A stretch of 64,000 bases of DNA, taken from Quillaja saponaria. Its lineage: Eukaryota > Streptophyta > Magnoliopsida > Fabales > Quillajaceae. Positions 31,278 to 43,762 of this stretch are shown here, one piece after another. Where the stretch lies: positions 19,786,062 to 19,850,061 of the forward strand of contig CM055611.1 of assembly GCA_029379385.1 (NCBI GenBank). Direction: 5' to 3'. The notes below the pieces were generated by a model, which was not told where the DNA came from, made no database searches, and was given only the letters and a program-made list of their open reading frames with translations. The translations under genes and the position numbers were made by a program. Positions within the stretch are counted from its first letter, which is position 1; each line of letters starts with the position of its first letter.

Positions 31278-32690
31278 AGAATGAGAGATGCCCTTACTCA
31301 AAGAATCTCCTTCTTTCAAATATGACATTTACTAGCTTCCACACTTCCGTATGTATAATGTTGAAAGTTTTCTTGGAAAGGAATAATACCTGTTCCAAAT
31401 TAGACATGATATTTATTGCTGAATTTACATGTAGTACTTAGGATTTTGATTTTATAGCCAATAGCTGTCCTAAATTTTGTACTTGTATTAAAAACTTATT
31501 GGGCTATGTGATTCATGGAATCCTTGTTTCCAAGGAATCTTGAACCCCATGTGTCGAATTCTAGATAAATCAAGTGTTTATGTTTGATAATGTAAGAATC
31601 TTATTCCAAACTTCCCTAAAGTTCATAATTCCTGTGGTAGGTTTGATAAATGTAAGATCTAGTGAAGGATTCAGAGCCTTCAATCTGGAAAGGGAACTGA
31701 AAGTTGATCTTTCCATGAAACTTGTAATGAGTCATAGTGACTTGTAATTGCATATACAAAACAAATCTTGAATGGAAATGGTGATTTTTCCTATGCTAGT
31801 TTGGTATCTTTCTATTCCCTTATTTCGAAATCACCTCAGTGAGTAAGCAAATGAGATACAAAAACTGCAGATGGAATATGAAGATTCTTTCAATTACACA
31901 GATTATTTCTATGACGCCGGATGGAATATACGTCTTAGTAAATAACTGAATCCACAAACATCGAATGAAATATTCCTATGACACACACTGAGGGAATCCT
32001 TTAGTAAGACAGATCATATTTTGTGTATTCTTCTGATAGGGACAACTTCTCCTTGTTATCATTGTTGCATTGATTCAGTTCAGAGTTGTTTGTCAGTTGT
32101 TTTTAAATCAAGTGAGACATCGACTCACATAAGAAACAAAATGTCGTACATGACAAAGACAGAAACAGTCTAACAGAACAAACCTTTTGTCCAATTCTGG
32201 TATCAGAAACAAAAACCTTTGATTCCAGCAACAGGGGCACATAATCAGGTAAAGGAAAACTGGTTGGAAGACTGAGATTGAGATACAGACAGAATAAAGG
32301 CCTGAAAGAATAACAAAGTTTACTAGAACAGGAAAGCAACATGGAAATTAAATTTATGACAGTTTGACTGTTATTACAACATATTCGTTTTTTTTTTATT
32401 TAAGAAAAAAAAAACTTTGCACGATTTGAATTCAAGTTTATATGTTTTACATTACAGAACGTAGCCGTTCATGATCTTGATCATGCATACTTCGTAAGTC
32501 TAGAAGTTTGATGATTGAGTTGTCAGTTTGTGGCAATTGGAAAACTCATCCCTTTTATTAAATTATCATATTAGTATATTACATGCCTTCAAAAGTAAGG
32601 CATACCACTAAAAAACAATCTAGCTAACAATACAATATGGTTGTTCATAAACTTGTAATTTAGAATCAACATGGTTCAAATAATTATCAG
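31278..32690. other. Shared upstream region between divergent kiwellin copies
   Basis: About 1.4 kb separates the two divergent kiwellin promoters. It contains no supported gene; an ORF at 32103-32342 (minus) has no recognisable features. Confidence 0.5.
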
Positions 32691-32695
32691 GACCT

Positions 32696-32706
32696 CTATA
32701 TATACC
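32696..32706 (+). promoter_or_regulatory. TATA box of kiwellin gene 1
   Basis: CTATATATACC lies about 75 bp upstream of the ATG at 32779, leaving a leader of roughly 45-50 nt. Seen in sequence; function inferred from position. Confidence 0.6.
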
Positions 32707-32778
32707 GATTCAAAGCTCACCAATACATCAACAACTCAACACTACATCAAAAAGCAGAGACAGAGGTGAATCGAAAAG

Positions 32779-33345
32779 ATGAAGAGTTTTTGCTCAAAAA
32801 CATCCTTTCTGCTACTTGCTATTCTCTTCTCAACAAATTGTTTGGATATTGAAGCTCAACAGTGTCAGTCGAGTGGCAGAATTAGAGGTCGAAAGCCCCC
32901 TCCCGGGCAATGCAACAGGGATAATGACTCCGATTGTTGTAAACAAGGACATATGTACACAACTTACAAATGCTCACCCCAAGTTTCTGGCCAGACAAAA
33001 GCCTATCTGACACTTAATGGTTTTCAGAAAGGTGGAGATGGAGGTGCCCCATGTGAGTGTGACAATCAGTACCATTCTGATGACACGCCAGTTGTGGCAT
33101 TATCAACTGGATGGTTCAACAAAAAGAGCAGGTGCCTTAACAACATCACCATTAGTGCTAATGGTCGTAGCGTGGTGGCAATGGTGGTAGACGAGTGTGA
33201 CTCAACTATGGGATGTGATTCAGACCATGATTACCAGCCACCCTGTCGTAACAACATTGTTGATGCCTCCAAGGCTGTGTGGGAAGCCTTGGGTGTCCCT
33301 CACGATAGCTGGGGCGGGTTAGATATTACATGGTCTGATGCTTAA
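32779..33345 (+). CDS. Kiwellin / ripening-related protein (grip22-like), intact copy 1
   Basis: Secreted double-psi beta-barrel protein of the kiwellin family; some members bind fungal effectors and act in apoplastic defence, others accumulate in ripening fruit. Intronless, 188 residues. Residues 1-26 form a signal peptide ([20 protein letters not shown], cleavage probably after IEA). The mature part has [122 protein letters not shown] and the terminal DITWSDA, all typical of the family. It lacks the N-terminal kissper domain of kiwifruit kiwellin. It has eleven cysteines in the mature region because of an extra Cys in GGAPCECDN; the sister gene has Ser there and ten. A TATA box lies about 75 bp upstream. 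Confidence 0.95.
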   Translation: MKSFCSKTSFLLLAILFSTNCLDIEAQQCQSSGRIRGRKPPPGQCNRDNDSDCCKQGHMYTTYKCSPQVSGQTKAYLTLNGFQKGGDGGAPCECDNQYHSDDTPVVALSTGWFNKKSRCLNNITISANGRSVVAMVVDECDSTMGCDSDHDYQPPCRNNIVDASKAVWEALGVPHDSWGGLDITWSDA

Positions 33346-34159
33346 TATTGTATACTTGTTCCTGTTGTCACTTTTGTTGTTGTCTATGTATAGTGCAGCA
33401 GAGTATTTTAATTTGTAAGTCATGCTTATAGTATATGCTTAATTTACAAATGATTCCTGTGTGTCTTACAAACTTATTCTTAATCATATTCTTGTGAATT
33501 ATATATGAGCAAATAGCTATATTGGGCTTGCTTAGCTCGTGAAAGACAAATCTACACTTTAAGCTTCAATCCAGAATATATATGCTTCATGTCAATCAAT
33601 TTCTAAAATCCATATGCCTATCAAACAGTTTCCGATCGAATCGAGACCCGTAAAAATATATATTGTTAGGCTAAATTAACTCTTAATCAAATTAAAATTT
33701 TACTAAAAAAGTGACATTCATTTGTGCAATGCAAACAAATAAAAGTCAAGTTGCAGCTTTATTGGTGGAACACGAGCAGCATTCATGACAGAGCTGTACA
33801 TATGGATGACTCCAATTTTTCCAAAATACAACTTTTGAGGCCAGGATGTGTTAGTTATTTCATAGAAGCAAAAAACACATTTTCCCCTTTGAAAAATATT
33901 GCTATATAAGTTATGGGATTGTTGATTAATTAATAAATTGAGAAATGAATGCAGGTTAATGTTTTTTTTTTTTTTTTTTTTTTCATAGAAAAAATATTTA
34001 CGTCAACACTATATAATGGGTTAACACAGTTCAAATCAAGAATCAACATGCGAATTAAGATTTATAAAGATATTTATTAAATATTTGCTCAAATGACTGA
34101 TGGGAATAATATTATTAATTATTACATGTTATTATATATTTTATTATATAAACTAGAAA
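33346..34159. other. Downstream flank of kiwellin copy 1
   Basis: Probable 3' UTR for the first 100-150 bases, then AT-rich sequence with a T homopolymer of about 23 bases at 33962-33983. No gene seen. Confidence 0.55.
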
Positions 34160-35030
34160 AATAAGAATTTGAGTAGGAAGGGGTAGGAAAGCAAGAAAGG
34201 GAGAGAGAATTAAATGAAATTAGGTTTGAAAACTTGCACACATGCAATTCAATTTTAATTTGTCTAAAGATCCTTAAACAAGTGCGTAAGCCTTTTATAT
34301 AGGTTTTACATAAAACTGTAAGATAGAAATGTCAATAACATAAAATCTAAAAACACAATAGTAAATATCATTAAATAAATTTCTAAATTCTAGTTTTACA
34401 TAATAAAACTTATAATAAACTCTTACATAATAATAATAAGGTTTCCCAAAAGCTACTGAGCCTAATACTTCACCACCATAGGCTGAGAATCAAGACCTTG
34501 AAGCTTATGTCATGATGTGTTGTTTATGAGCAACTTGCGAGGTTCCAATTGCAAATATGATTGAGCCAATTGACATTCCTGAGCTAGTAAATGTAGTTTC
34601 AACGCATGTTGTTGAGATTAATTATCGATATTCCAGATATACAACATATTGATTTTGTCATCTCTGTGCAGTTTCATGTGAAGGTCATTGATAAGTTCTG
34701 ATTTCTGAGTTTTTATTGATGCCCCAACCTTGCTGCAAAATTTTATTTTTGAGGTCCTCATCTCCCTTCATTACAAAACTCAAAGTCGAGTTTTTTCTAA
34801 CAATGGGAGAATGACGAGGAACAATATTATTTTGTATGGGAGTTTATTCTATGTTTTATTATCTTAAAACTAGAATTTAGAGATTTAGTTATTAGTATTT
34901 ACTATTATGCACTTGTTTAATTGAAATGGAATTGCTTTTGTGCAAGTTTCTCAGAGCTTAATTTATTTATTAGTATTTACTATTATTCAATTGCTTTCCT
35001 ACCTATTCCTCCTCAATTCCCTGTCCCTTT
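34160..35030. mobile_element. Foldback (long inverted-repeat) element
   Basis: The left arm (about 34160-34410) and right arm (about 34850-35030) are inverted copies. For example GTAGGAAAGCAA (left) pairs with TTGCTTTCCTAC (right), AAACTTGCACA with TGTGCAAGTTT, and TCTAAATTCTAGTTTTACAT with the AAAACTAGAATTTAGA segment. The spacer has no coding capacity. This fits a non-autonomous DNA transposon or MITE-like hairpin; the superfamily is not determined. Confidence 0.7.
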
Positions 35031-38000
35031 CTTTCAATTTCCTCTAAAATCCCTATTTTTCCTCATTACTCCTCTTTTCTTAAAACTTTCAAATAGACTC
35101 TAAGGACTATCAGCACATTGGTTCTATTACATGCATAAGATAATAAAAACAGTGTGGGATGAGCTATAAATCTAATCATCAGAATCACATTATGGAAGAT
35201 ATAGAAGATCATGAATTTTCATGCAATTTATAACTTTTTTTAAAAATCCTTTTTAAGGCTATCTTTCTCCGTTTAATACATTCTAATAAAATGTCCTTTT
35301 TCGTTGGTGTCAGTTTTATTTAGCATATATAAGAATTAATATGATTCCTTTTCACAAGTTTCTTTTTGTGGTATACCTTTTCCCAAGAATGAGCCAGCAA
35401 AAATTTATATCATGTTATAAATATAAATAACTGTCCAAATATTAATGATAAAATTTATAAGATTTTAATTGCCACTACAAGTAGTCATTACTTTTTCATT
35501 TTTCGCACTCCACATGCATATTGTACAGCCTAGTGTTTATGCATGAATTAGTTCATTGATAACTCATGATTATGATTATGATAATAAAGATAGTGCTACA
35601 AAAATTAGTTGGGCATATGTTTTCACTCTTGAATTTAAGGAATATTCTTTTAAACTAACATGGAATATTGGAGGAAACTAAGTTGAAATACTACATCCAA
35701 TTGGAGTTTATCATGATTTTATTTTGTTTTGTTTAACAGTATAAATTACATGCTGTAAATGTGGTTCACTATAAGAAAATAGACAGTCACCAACGGCCAA
35801 AATTATCACAAAAAACAAGGCGTCGTTGTGAAATGATATTATCATTGGGTGCCATTGAACTTTAATGACCTAAATCTTGAGCTATAATCGGTGCTAGAAC
35901 TAAGTGACGCTTAGACTAACCTCAACTTGAGCCAATCTCAAATCAAAATCAAAACAAAAGTGTATTAGATCAATGAATTATTATAAACAACAATTAAATA
36001 ACTTTTTTGAATCTATTGTAACTATGGAACAATTTTTAAGATACAAACAATATACCCAGTTCCAATAGAGGATGAGTGTTGTCACTTCCAATAAAATGAA
36101 TGATATCACAATCGAACTAAATATTTGCAAAACTAGAAAACAGAGTGGAATGAAACTTCAACAAGCTCAATGAGTTGGCAAGTAAAACATATGTCACAGG
36201 GACAATAACTGAATAGACATGTAGTATTTAACAACATTTTCCTTTCGTGAAACTTTCTCAGATTAATTCATAAGAATTATTTCAAAATACACAATTAATC
36301 AAATTCTAAAATATATAATTTAACAAAGTTTACTCTCAATATCATTTTTCATTAAAGTTCCAATAACTTTTCTGGAAGAAAAGCCTAATATGGTACCACT
36401 AGCACTAACCTCAACCACTCCAAGAAGTGATTCACTTTAAATATTTCAAAATCCTTTAGAAACGCTGAATTATTGATCAAACTCGAATCTTACGAAAGTA
36501 ATGAGATCCTTATAGATTTGACAAGAACCTCAAATCAATCGCATGTAAACCTTACAAACCATAAGAAAAAAAATAAATATCAAACCAACAAATATCACCA
36601 ATAGGAGTCTGAGAAACAAATTAAATAACCTTAAACTCAACAGCTAAGACATTTGCCCAATTGAAAAAGTTCTAAATGATACCTTCCTACTTCCTAATAA
36701 CTTTGAAAAAAAAAACTTACAGAATGCAAACATAGTCTTCTAAATAACCAACTAAATGCCTAAAACAACAATAAATACTCGAATCAAATCCTAAGTACTA
36801 TACCCATAAAAACTAAACTCATTTATAAGACAACTAACCTTAGATATTATTTAACCTTAACATATTATCAATCTTAATATTTGATAACTCTGTAAAAGAG
36901 AGTTATTTCACTAACTTTAGGAGTGCTGAAGTATGCCAAATTCTTGAGTTAGGATTAGAAGTCAATCGTAATTGTTGTTTTAAAGTTAAGTTGTGTTTGT
37001 TTAGTATTTTACTATTTTAAGTGTGTTTGACTTAAATTGTAAATTGTAAGTACTTTTGTTGATGTCTTAGTTATTTAATTTTTTTAAAAATTTGTAATTT
37101 GTTTGAAGCAGTGACCTATTTCAACTCAAGATGGTTAATAAAACAGAAACCAGTGCCGCTGGTGTTGAACATTTGGGCACCACGACACTAAAGGAGCAAA
37201 AAGAGTCTCAGAGTACCCAAGAGCATGGCGTCGCGACAATATAAGAGTTGGTGCCACGGTGGTGGAAGTCCAAGAAATTATACTTGAAGTTAGAGAAGTT
37301 GGCGTTGCAGTGCCAAGAAGATGATACCATAACGCTAGAGGACATCCCATATAGTTTAAAATTCAAGAGACCTTGGTGTCGTAGTGCTAGAGAAGGTAGC
37401 GCTATGATGCCCATATGATAAAACATAATCCTAGTAGATTTGAATTAGAAGAAAAAGGACTATAAGAACGGATAAAAGGACTGGGATTTGAAGAATACAT
37501 TTGAGCAAGGAATATTGGAGATTCTAAGGAGTTCTTGAAGACTTGAAATCGTGACAACTTTTAGTTTTCTTTTTCCCTTCTTATTTTCTGATTTTAATTA
37601 ATTATAATGACAATTATGTTTTTTGTTTTCTTTAGTTAGTATGGAGTAGTTCCTTATATAGGGTTACAATTGAACTCAACATATAGCCTACATACTCTTT
37701 GCTTTTAATTATTTTATGTATTGGTTTTTAAGTTATTTATGTTCATCTTGTTCTTAATGCTTCTAGTTAATTGATCACTTAAGAATCCTAAATAAACTTG
37801 GAAAATAGAATTTAGGATTGACCATATATGAACTAGCATATAATTGAGTAATTTGATTTGCTTGACGAATAGAAATATACTCTCCAGCCATATGTAGCCA
37901 ATTTAGAGGTGAAACTTAATGAATATGGCTAATCTAATTCGCATAGGAATATAGTGAATTAATTAAGGGGATAATATTATAAGACATTGGGAGATGCTTA

Positions 38001-38765
38001 TAATTAATTTAGAACTCTAGGTTAATAACTTGAACCAGTACATAACTTAAGGAAGAGTGAGGAGAATATAAGTGTAGTGTTAAGGGATATTTTAAGCCTA
38101 GGTTTAGTTAATTTAAGTTTTATAATTTGTTTAGTTTAAAACCATTGATTGCAAATACGAATTCAGTTGTTGTAATAAGATTAGGTTGCTCTAATTTTAG
38201 TATTTAACAATATTTTAGTGATAATTCCTCGTGAGATTGATATCCTTAAACTATATTACTTATTAGACGATACGTGTGCTTGCATAGTAAAATCATTAAC
38301 AATATCTCTACCAAACTCATCTACTCAGGACAAGTTCCAATCTATAATTATCTAAATTACATAATAAGATCAACCTACAATATTACTAGCACTACCCAAG
38401 TAACCAAAAATCATTTCATATATACTAAAGAACATTCATCCATTATTTTTTGTAGGTCCACAAAACAACTTACACTTCTATCAAACCACTAACAATCACT
38501 CACAAAGAACCACACAACAACTAAAATAATCAAATTCAACAACAAATATTCATTCTTGTCAAAACACACAAGGAAATAGTTAACCTATAAACCAATGAGT
38601 CTTTACCAAACCAACCATAAAAGCCTTCAAAATAAAAGAATTACAAAGTACATTCTTCTCCAAAATTCCACTTTAAAGTTCAAGCCTGACAGACTATATA
38701 ACCATAACACATCACTACTTCCCATACAAAGCAAATCCAACCAAAACGTATTATTCCTAAATAAT
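35031..38765. other. Repeat-derived gene-free region with a possible LTR-retrotransposon remnant
   Basis: 35490-35760 is a third, shorter copy of the repeat seen at 41.29-41.52 and 44.04-44.29 kb. At 35768 it runs into CACTATAAGAAAATAG, which looks like a CACTA terminus. 37130-37440 is GC-richer with recurring GTGCCACGG, GCGTCGCGAC and GCGCTATG-type words, and 37500-38285 ends in TTAGACGATACGTGTGCTTG, a style of text common in internal/LTR parts of plant Ty3-gypsy elements (inference from memory). No intact gag or pol reading frame is present. Confidence 0.4.
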
Positions 38766-39178
38766 AAAGCTATTTCTGCTATTTTATTATTTAACGTTTT
38801 GCAAAGCTTGTTGTTTTTGTAATTGAAAGATTTTAGTTTGATTTGTTTAACTCTGGATGAGCTATATGTTATTTGTTTATTTCAAAAAAGACATTCTTCT
38901 CATTCTTTGTCGTAACACAAAACACTTATTAACTTTAAACAAAATATCAACTAATATTCAAACAAAATGACACCAATAATTGATATTCATTCCCCAAAAC
39001 TAAGTTATCCAAAGAAAGAAATTGTATTTACTACCAAATATATACATTTCAAAACCTCCTATAATAAACAAATAACATATAGCTCATCCAAAGTTAAACA
39101 AATCAAACTAAAATCTTTCAATTACAAAAACAACAAGCTTTGCAAAACGTTACATAATAACATAGCAGAAATAGCTTT
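38766..39178. repeat. Hairpin-forming inverted repeat (116-bp arms, 181-bp loop)
   Basis: 38766-38881 and 39063-39178 are nearly perfect reverse complements; for example AACGTTTTGCAAAGCTTGTT on the left pairs with AACAAGCTTTGCAAAACGTT on the right, and AACTCTGGATGAGCTATATG with CATATAGCTCATCCAAAGTT. If transcribed it would fold into a long hairpin suitable for small-RNA production. No coding content. Confidence 0.88.
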
Positions 39179-39342
39179 GACTATGCAATTAATTCTTATA
39201 ATCACATAAAGAACATAGGAAGAAAATAACAAAATCAACATATTTTGTAACACATTTTACTTGAAAGAATCTTAGCTATAATCGCAAAACATTTCTTGAA
39301 AATTCAATCTGAATAACCATTGTAAAACTTCAAACATAGAGC

Positions 39343-39545
39343 ACTACAAGAAAAAACTATTTGGTGAGGGATACCAAGCGAGAAACAACGGATCCTCACC
39401 TGTTTTGGAGGGAGGACAATTCCCGCAAAAAAGGGAGGGGGGCACCATGCTTTTGTCTTGGGAAGGCAAGAGAGTGGCGATGAACCTCACCAATATGGCG
39501 AGGGAGTGTTCCTCACCTAGACGTGGCCATGGGCTCGGGGGCCTA
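39343..39545 (+). mobile_element. CACTA (CMC/EnSpm) transposon end
   Basis: Begins CACTACAAGAAAAAACTATT, the classic CACTA terminal motif, followed by subterminal short repeats of GGTGAGG/CCTCACC (for example TTGGTGAGG, GATCCTCACC, GAACCTCACC, TTCCTCACC). The sequence is markedly more GC-rich than its flanks. No transposase reading frame follows, so this is a truncated end or deletion derivative. Confidence 0.65.
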
Positions 39546-40917
39546 CTAGTCCCACCCAGGCCTATTCAATAAATAACAAAATTTTCGGTCCATTGGGTAG
39601 GGTAAGACAGAATTTAAAAGCCCACTCAATTTTCTATGATTGGAGCAAATGAAACAATATAGATGTTTTATAAAGTTCTTTTGAAATTTATATTTTATTT
39701 AATTATAAATTCTACACCAAATCAGTTGAATTTCATTTTGTGAAATTCATTTAAGATAAGTTATTCTTTTGTCAACTTCAAATGACATTTTTATTCTTAA
39801 TATTACACGTTTTTCACTTAAATAAATTGATAAAGAGCCACAACCACTTCATCTCAAATGTTCATCTAACCAACTACAAATTTTTTTTCCTCTCAACTTG
39901 TCTTTTGTTAATTGAACAACAATTAATCTCCTTGTCTTTATATTTTTAGTTGATCAATACTAGGTTTATTTAAAAAATTTGAGGGTAGTATGGGAAAAAT
40001 ACTTAAACTAAAATGAATTATTCATTTGTTCCAAATAAGAGAATTATATTAAATTCCATAAGTAGTTTTCATTCCAAATAAGCGAATTCATTTTAAATGA
40101 ATTGAATTGTAAAATTCATTTAAAATAAAATAAATTCTATTTTTTTATTTCGTTCCAAACACACTATAAGTGATTATGGGTTTACAAAAATTCAGAATAA
40201 AATTAAAGCACATAACAACCTATATATCTTTGTGCTTGATGTTCATCAACATAAGTTTCAAATGAATATACTTTTTTTTTTGGTAAAGAAGAAACTTGCA
40301 TTTGTAAGTAGCATGCTGTAAGTGAAACGGTATTGAAGATTGGATTATTGTCCAATGCTGGACAAATTTGAGGAGGAAAAAAATTGATTTTGACACAAGT
40401 GTCGTGGCTTTTAGTGTATATATGCGGTAATTCATTCAGTAAATAAAGAATACATGCCAATGAGAATTGTATATTTATAAGATCGAAAGAGGGTTAAATC
40501 AAAATAGGTATTCGATGTGGACTAATTATTATTATTATTTTTTCTATATAAAGAAGATGGGAAAACAATTGTGGTTCTTAATTTATTGTAAGTTAAAGAT
40601 CTGCTGAATATGTGTATTTTTATTTAGCGAATAAGTGTGTCCGGATCAATTTACGTATATTTATTCATGTAATGTAAATGTCGGTTTAGGTGTGGTTGGG
40701 ATTGTATATAATACATTACCACTTCAATAAAATTAAAGAAATCTGATTATAAGGTCTGTTAAAAAAAAAAAGAAAAAAAAAGAAAAAAAAGAGAGAGTCT
40801 AGAAGTAACATTTTTTACATCAATAGCGCACATTACAATAAATAGTACGCTACAAATTGATCATTAACTTATTTCACTTCAAAAAATACCATATCAACCA
40901 CTTTTGTAAAATATCCA
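39546..40917. other. AT-rich gene-free region
   Basis: Contains an AATTGAATT-rich MITE-like block (about 39655-40167, ending TTCCAAACACACTATAAGTG) and an A-rich run at 40760-40790. The short overlapping minus-strand ORFs at 40203-40460 have no family features. Confidence 0.45.
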
Positions 40918-40965
40918 ACTTCCTTTTATTCACAAAAAGCTTCATAAAATTTAATTATGCAACCT

Positions 40966-41183
40966 AGTAAGATGTCGTTGGCAAAACGTATGTGAACGCC
41001 AAGAAGCATTCAAAGTCGCTGATTTTTCTATTACTGGAACGACAAGACGTCTACGTTTCGAAAACACTTCAGGTAATTAATTATAATTTGCGACGAATTA
41101 TGTCTGTGATGGCATAGGTTGCTTATGGCAACAACTACATTGGTAGGTTGGCAAAAATCGTTGCCTACTATATGCTTTCCTGT
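40966..41183 (-). mobile_element. CACTA-like transposon end (in copy A)
   Basis: On the minus strand the unit starts CACTACAGGAAAGCATATAG and contains subterminal words TTGCCAAC and GTTGCCATAAGCAACC. The plus strand ends TGTAGTG followed by TAGAAGATTCC. The orthologous position in copy B (43943) carries the same end. No matching left end next to a TAG target duplication is seen, so only a remnant is present. Confidence 0.55.
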
Positions 41184-41600
41184 AGTGTAGAAGATTCCTT
41201 CCAAGATTTGTGGCCTTTCCAAAATGATTTTAGTTGGCAGCATGCTAATGAATATAAAATACATGAAACTTATTACTCATTAAATTTTCATTTTTTCCTG
41301 CACTCCACGTGGATAATGTACACCAAGTGTTTATGCATGAATTAGTTCATTATAACTCATGATTCTGAGTTTATAATGGTATAAAATTAGTAGTTCATGT
41401 TTTAATTCATAAATTTAAGGAATAATTATAAAAACTAGCATGAAATATTGGAGGAAACTTAAGTTGAAATACAGCATTTACTATAATTTATTGGGTTTTG
41501 TTTAACCGTACTGTTGTATTGTCGGGGGCTATAGTCTAATGGGTTTATCATAATTAATTAATATGTTTGGTCCCAATCTTAGACCCAAACTAATATATAA

Positions 41601-42358
41601 AAAAGATATTCAGAGTGTATTTGGAATTACAAAAGTTATGAAATTTAATTTATTCTAAATGACTTTTTAATTAACATCTTGTGTTTGGAAATTATCATAC
41701 ACAAGAATTCAATTCATTATAATTTCTATTTTTAAAACTTATTTACTTATTTCTTTTGAATTCTTGTCAAAATTGGTATGAATAGTAAGGAATTCAATTG
41801 AATTGGATCATTAAGACAAATATACTCTTGATTTTCTCTTTTCCCTACCCTCATCTTCCACTCAAAATTCATTCCTTCTCATTACACCATTTCTCCTATC
41901 CCTTCTTTGTTCTCATCCCTACCTCTCATTTCTCTTTCCTCTCTAAATCTATATTAATATTTCTTTCTCTCACTCCTTCTAAGAGCTACCATCAAATTAC
42001 TTGGAATTTTTTTCTTAATTAGTCAACATGGTTACGCTTCTGATTTGGTGTTCAATCTATTATTATGAGTTTATCCCTATATTTTATTTGGGAACTTTCA
42101 AAATGAGTTATTCAAGCCTTTGAATAAGGGAAAGGATATTTTATGTGTAAGGGTAATATTATAAAAATATTAAATTGAATTGAATTCTATTAATTATAAT
42201 TGTATTCCAAACAATAAATTTCAATGTAATTCATTTAGATTCTATTAGTTTTATGATTTGTACCAAACATGAAAAAATAATTTAAATTAAAATGAACTGA
42301 ATTCAATTGAAATGAAATGAATTGAATTTTTTGATGGAATTTATTCCAAACTTACCTT
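41601..42358. mobile_element. Non-autonomous MITE-like insertion, absent from copy B
   Basis: Bounded by GTGTATTTGGAATTACAAAA on the left and TTTATTCCAAACTTACCTTA on the right, i.e. related inverted ends (TTTGGAAT / ATTCCAAA), with AATTGAATT-rich subterminal parts and a CT-rich centre. Copy B has an uninterrupted join at the matching place (ACTAAATATACAAG to TCTGAAACTATATAAT near 44350-44385), so this is an insertion. The exact target-site duplication is unclear. Confidence 0.6.
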
Positions 42359-43762
42359 AGCTTCTTCAGAAACTATATAATATTTTTTGTTGGTCCGTGG
42401 AAGTGAGAGGAGAAAAACTACTTATCGCTAGTAGTTTAAGGTTTTCTTTGCCAGTGCTTAGGAGATAATTTCCTGTGTTGTTCAAAATTATTGCAAGTTT
42501 CTAGTTTGAGCATAAACTAAAAATATATTATTGTACTTGTTGATTTATATATAATGCAATTATTTCCAGTTTGTCCGGTTCTTCTTTCCTCTTTTAATTC
42601 TACATAAATTTAGTGTTGATATTCTTTCTGATTATTTTCTATTTTGTGGCCTAACTTTTAATTATTTTTTAGATTAATTTGTTCATTGAAATTCCGTGAG
42701 TTTTGCTGTGGTGTGTCTAAAATTCTTACATAATTAATCTAATGTCAAGAAGTTCGAGGTATAGTGGGTTATATTCTTCAAAATTAATCATCTTCAAAGT
42801 TTTTTGAAAACGGTTTGAAAAAAGATGCTAAATAATTTGTTGTTAAATCTTCTTTTTGTTGTGACATTCCATGCTGTTAAAGTTTTGGTAACATTTTGCA
42901 TTGATATAGGTGTAATCCAAGATATGTTAATTAGCTTAGCAAATCTTGGTGAAGGAATATCGTGTCTCTCTTTAAACCTGAAAAAAGTTGTTGATATAGG
43001 ACCATGTTCTACTTTATTTATTGCAAATCTTGGTCCAAATTGCACTGCACACTGAAGTAAGCCTGTCTCTAAAATTGAACAAGCTACTAAAGACCATGGA
43101 GGAAAGAGTATCCTCAGAAAGTATATATTTATTTATACATATATATATGTGTGTGGAAAATACACAACTTTATTAGTTTAGTCCTAAAAATATTTTATAA
43201 TTAGCAAATAGTAATTAATTACTAATTAGCTATATCACTAATTTACCTGAGTTTGAAGAAAATTGATAAATATTCTATAATTAGTAGATTTATTAAACGA
43301 AAAATTAAAACTCCAAGCAATTCACAAATAAATAAACATGTGAAGTTATGGGTAAAAATGTACTTCTCATTCAGTTTTCATTTCAAAAAAACATATATGA
43401 ATGAAGTATTACAAGGAAGTTAATTTGTTAATTATATATATAATTACAAGAAATCTATAGAGCAAGACATATTCCGCTTAACATCATCAGAGGAATAGTG
43501 AACATGAAAAAAGAAATGCAACAAGTTCTTTTCAAAACTAAAAAATATATTGAACTATCTTTAACCTTCAAAGCCATTAAAATATTGTGGTTTATATTAT
43601 TTCATGAAACAAGGTTTAATATTTAAATGTATGAGTTCACATTTATAGAATGTCATTGATATTGATATTGATAAATGTAAGAATCAATTACACCTATCAC
43701 TGATAAAAAAAATATTGCCGTAGATCATTAATTAAACTTATCTAAATTTAAAAATAAAAAAA

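Larger units (their letters stand above)
40918..43175. repeat. Tandem segmental duplication, copy A (about 2.26 kb, with an insertion)
   Basis: Aligns by eye with 43763-45290: GATGTCGTTGGCAAAAC, ACGAATTATGT, GCATAGGTTGCTTATGGCAA, TGTAGTGTAGAAGATTCCTT, GGACCATGTTCTACTTTATT and TTGGTCCAAATTGCACTGCA all recur in the same order. Copy A holds about 750 extra bases at 41601-42358 that are missing from copy B. A small ORF (42825-43055) is only partly kept in copy B and is not supported as a gene. Confidence 0.75.

Noticed and set aside
42825..43055. Hydrophobic plus-strand ORF (MLNNLLLNLLFVVTFH start)
   Set aside because: Only partly open in the duplicated copy at 44.85-45.1 kb, which has frameshifts and indels; no family features on either strand.
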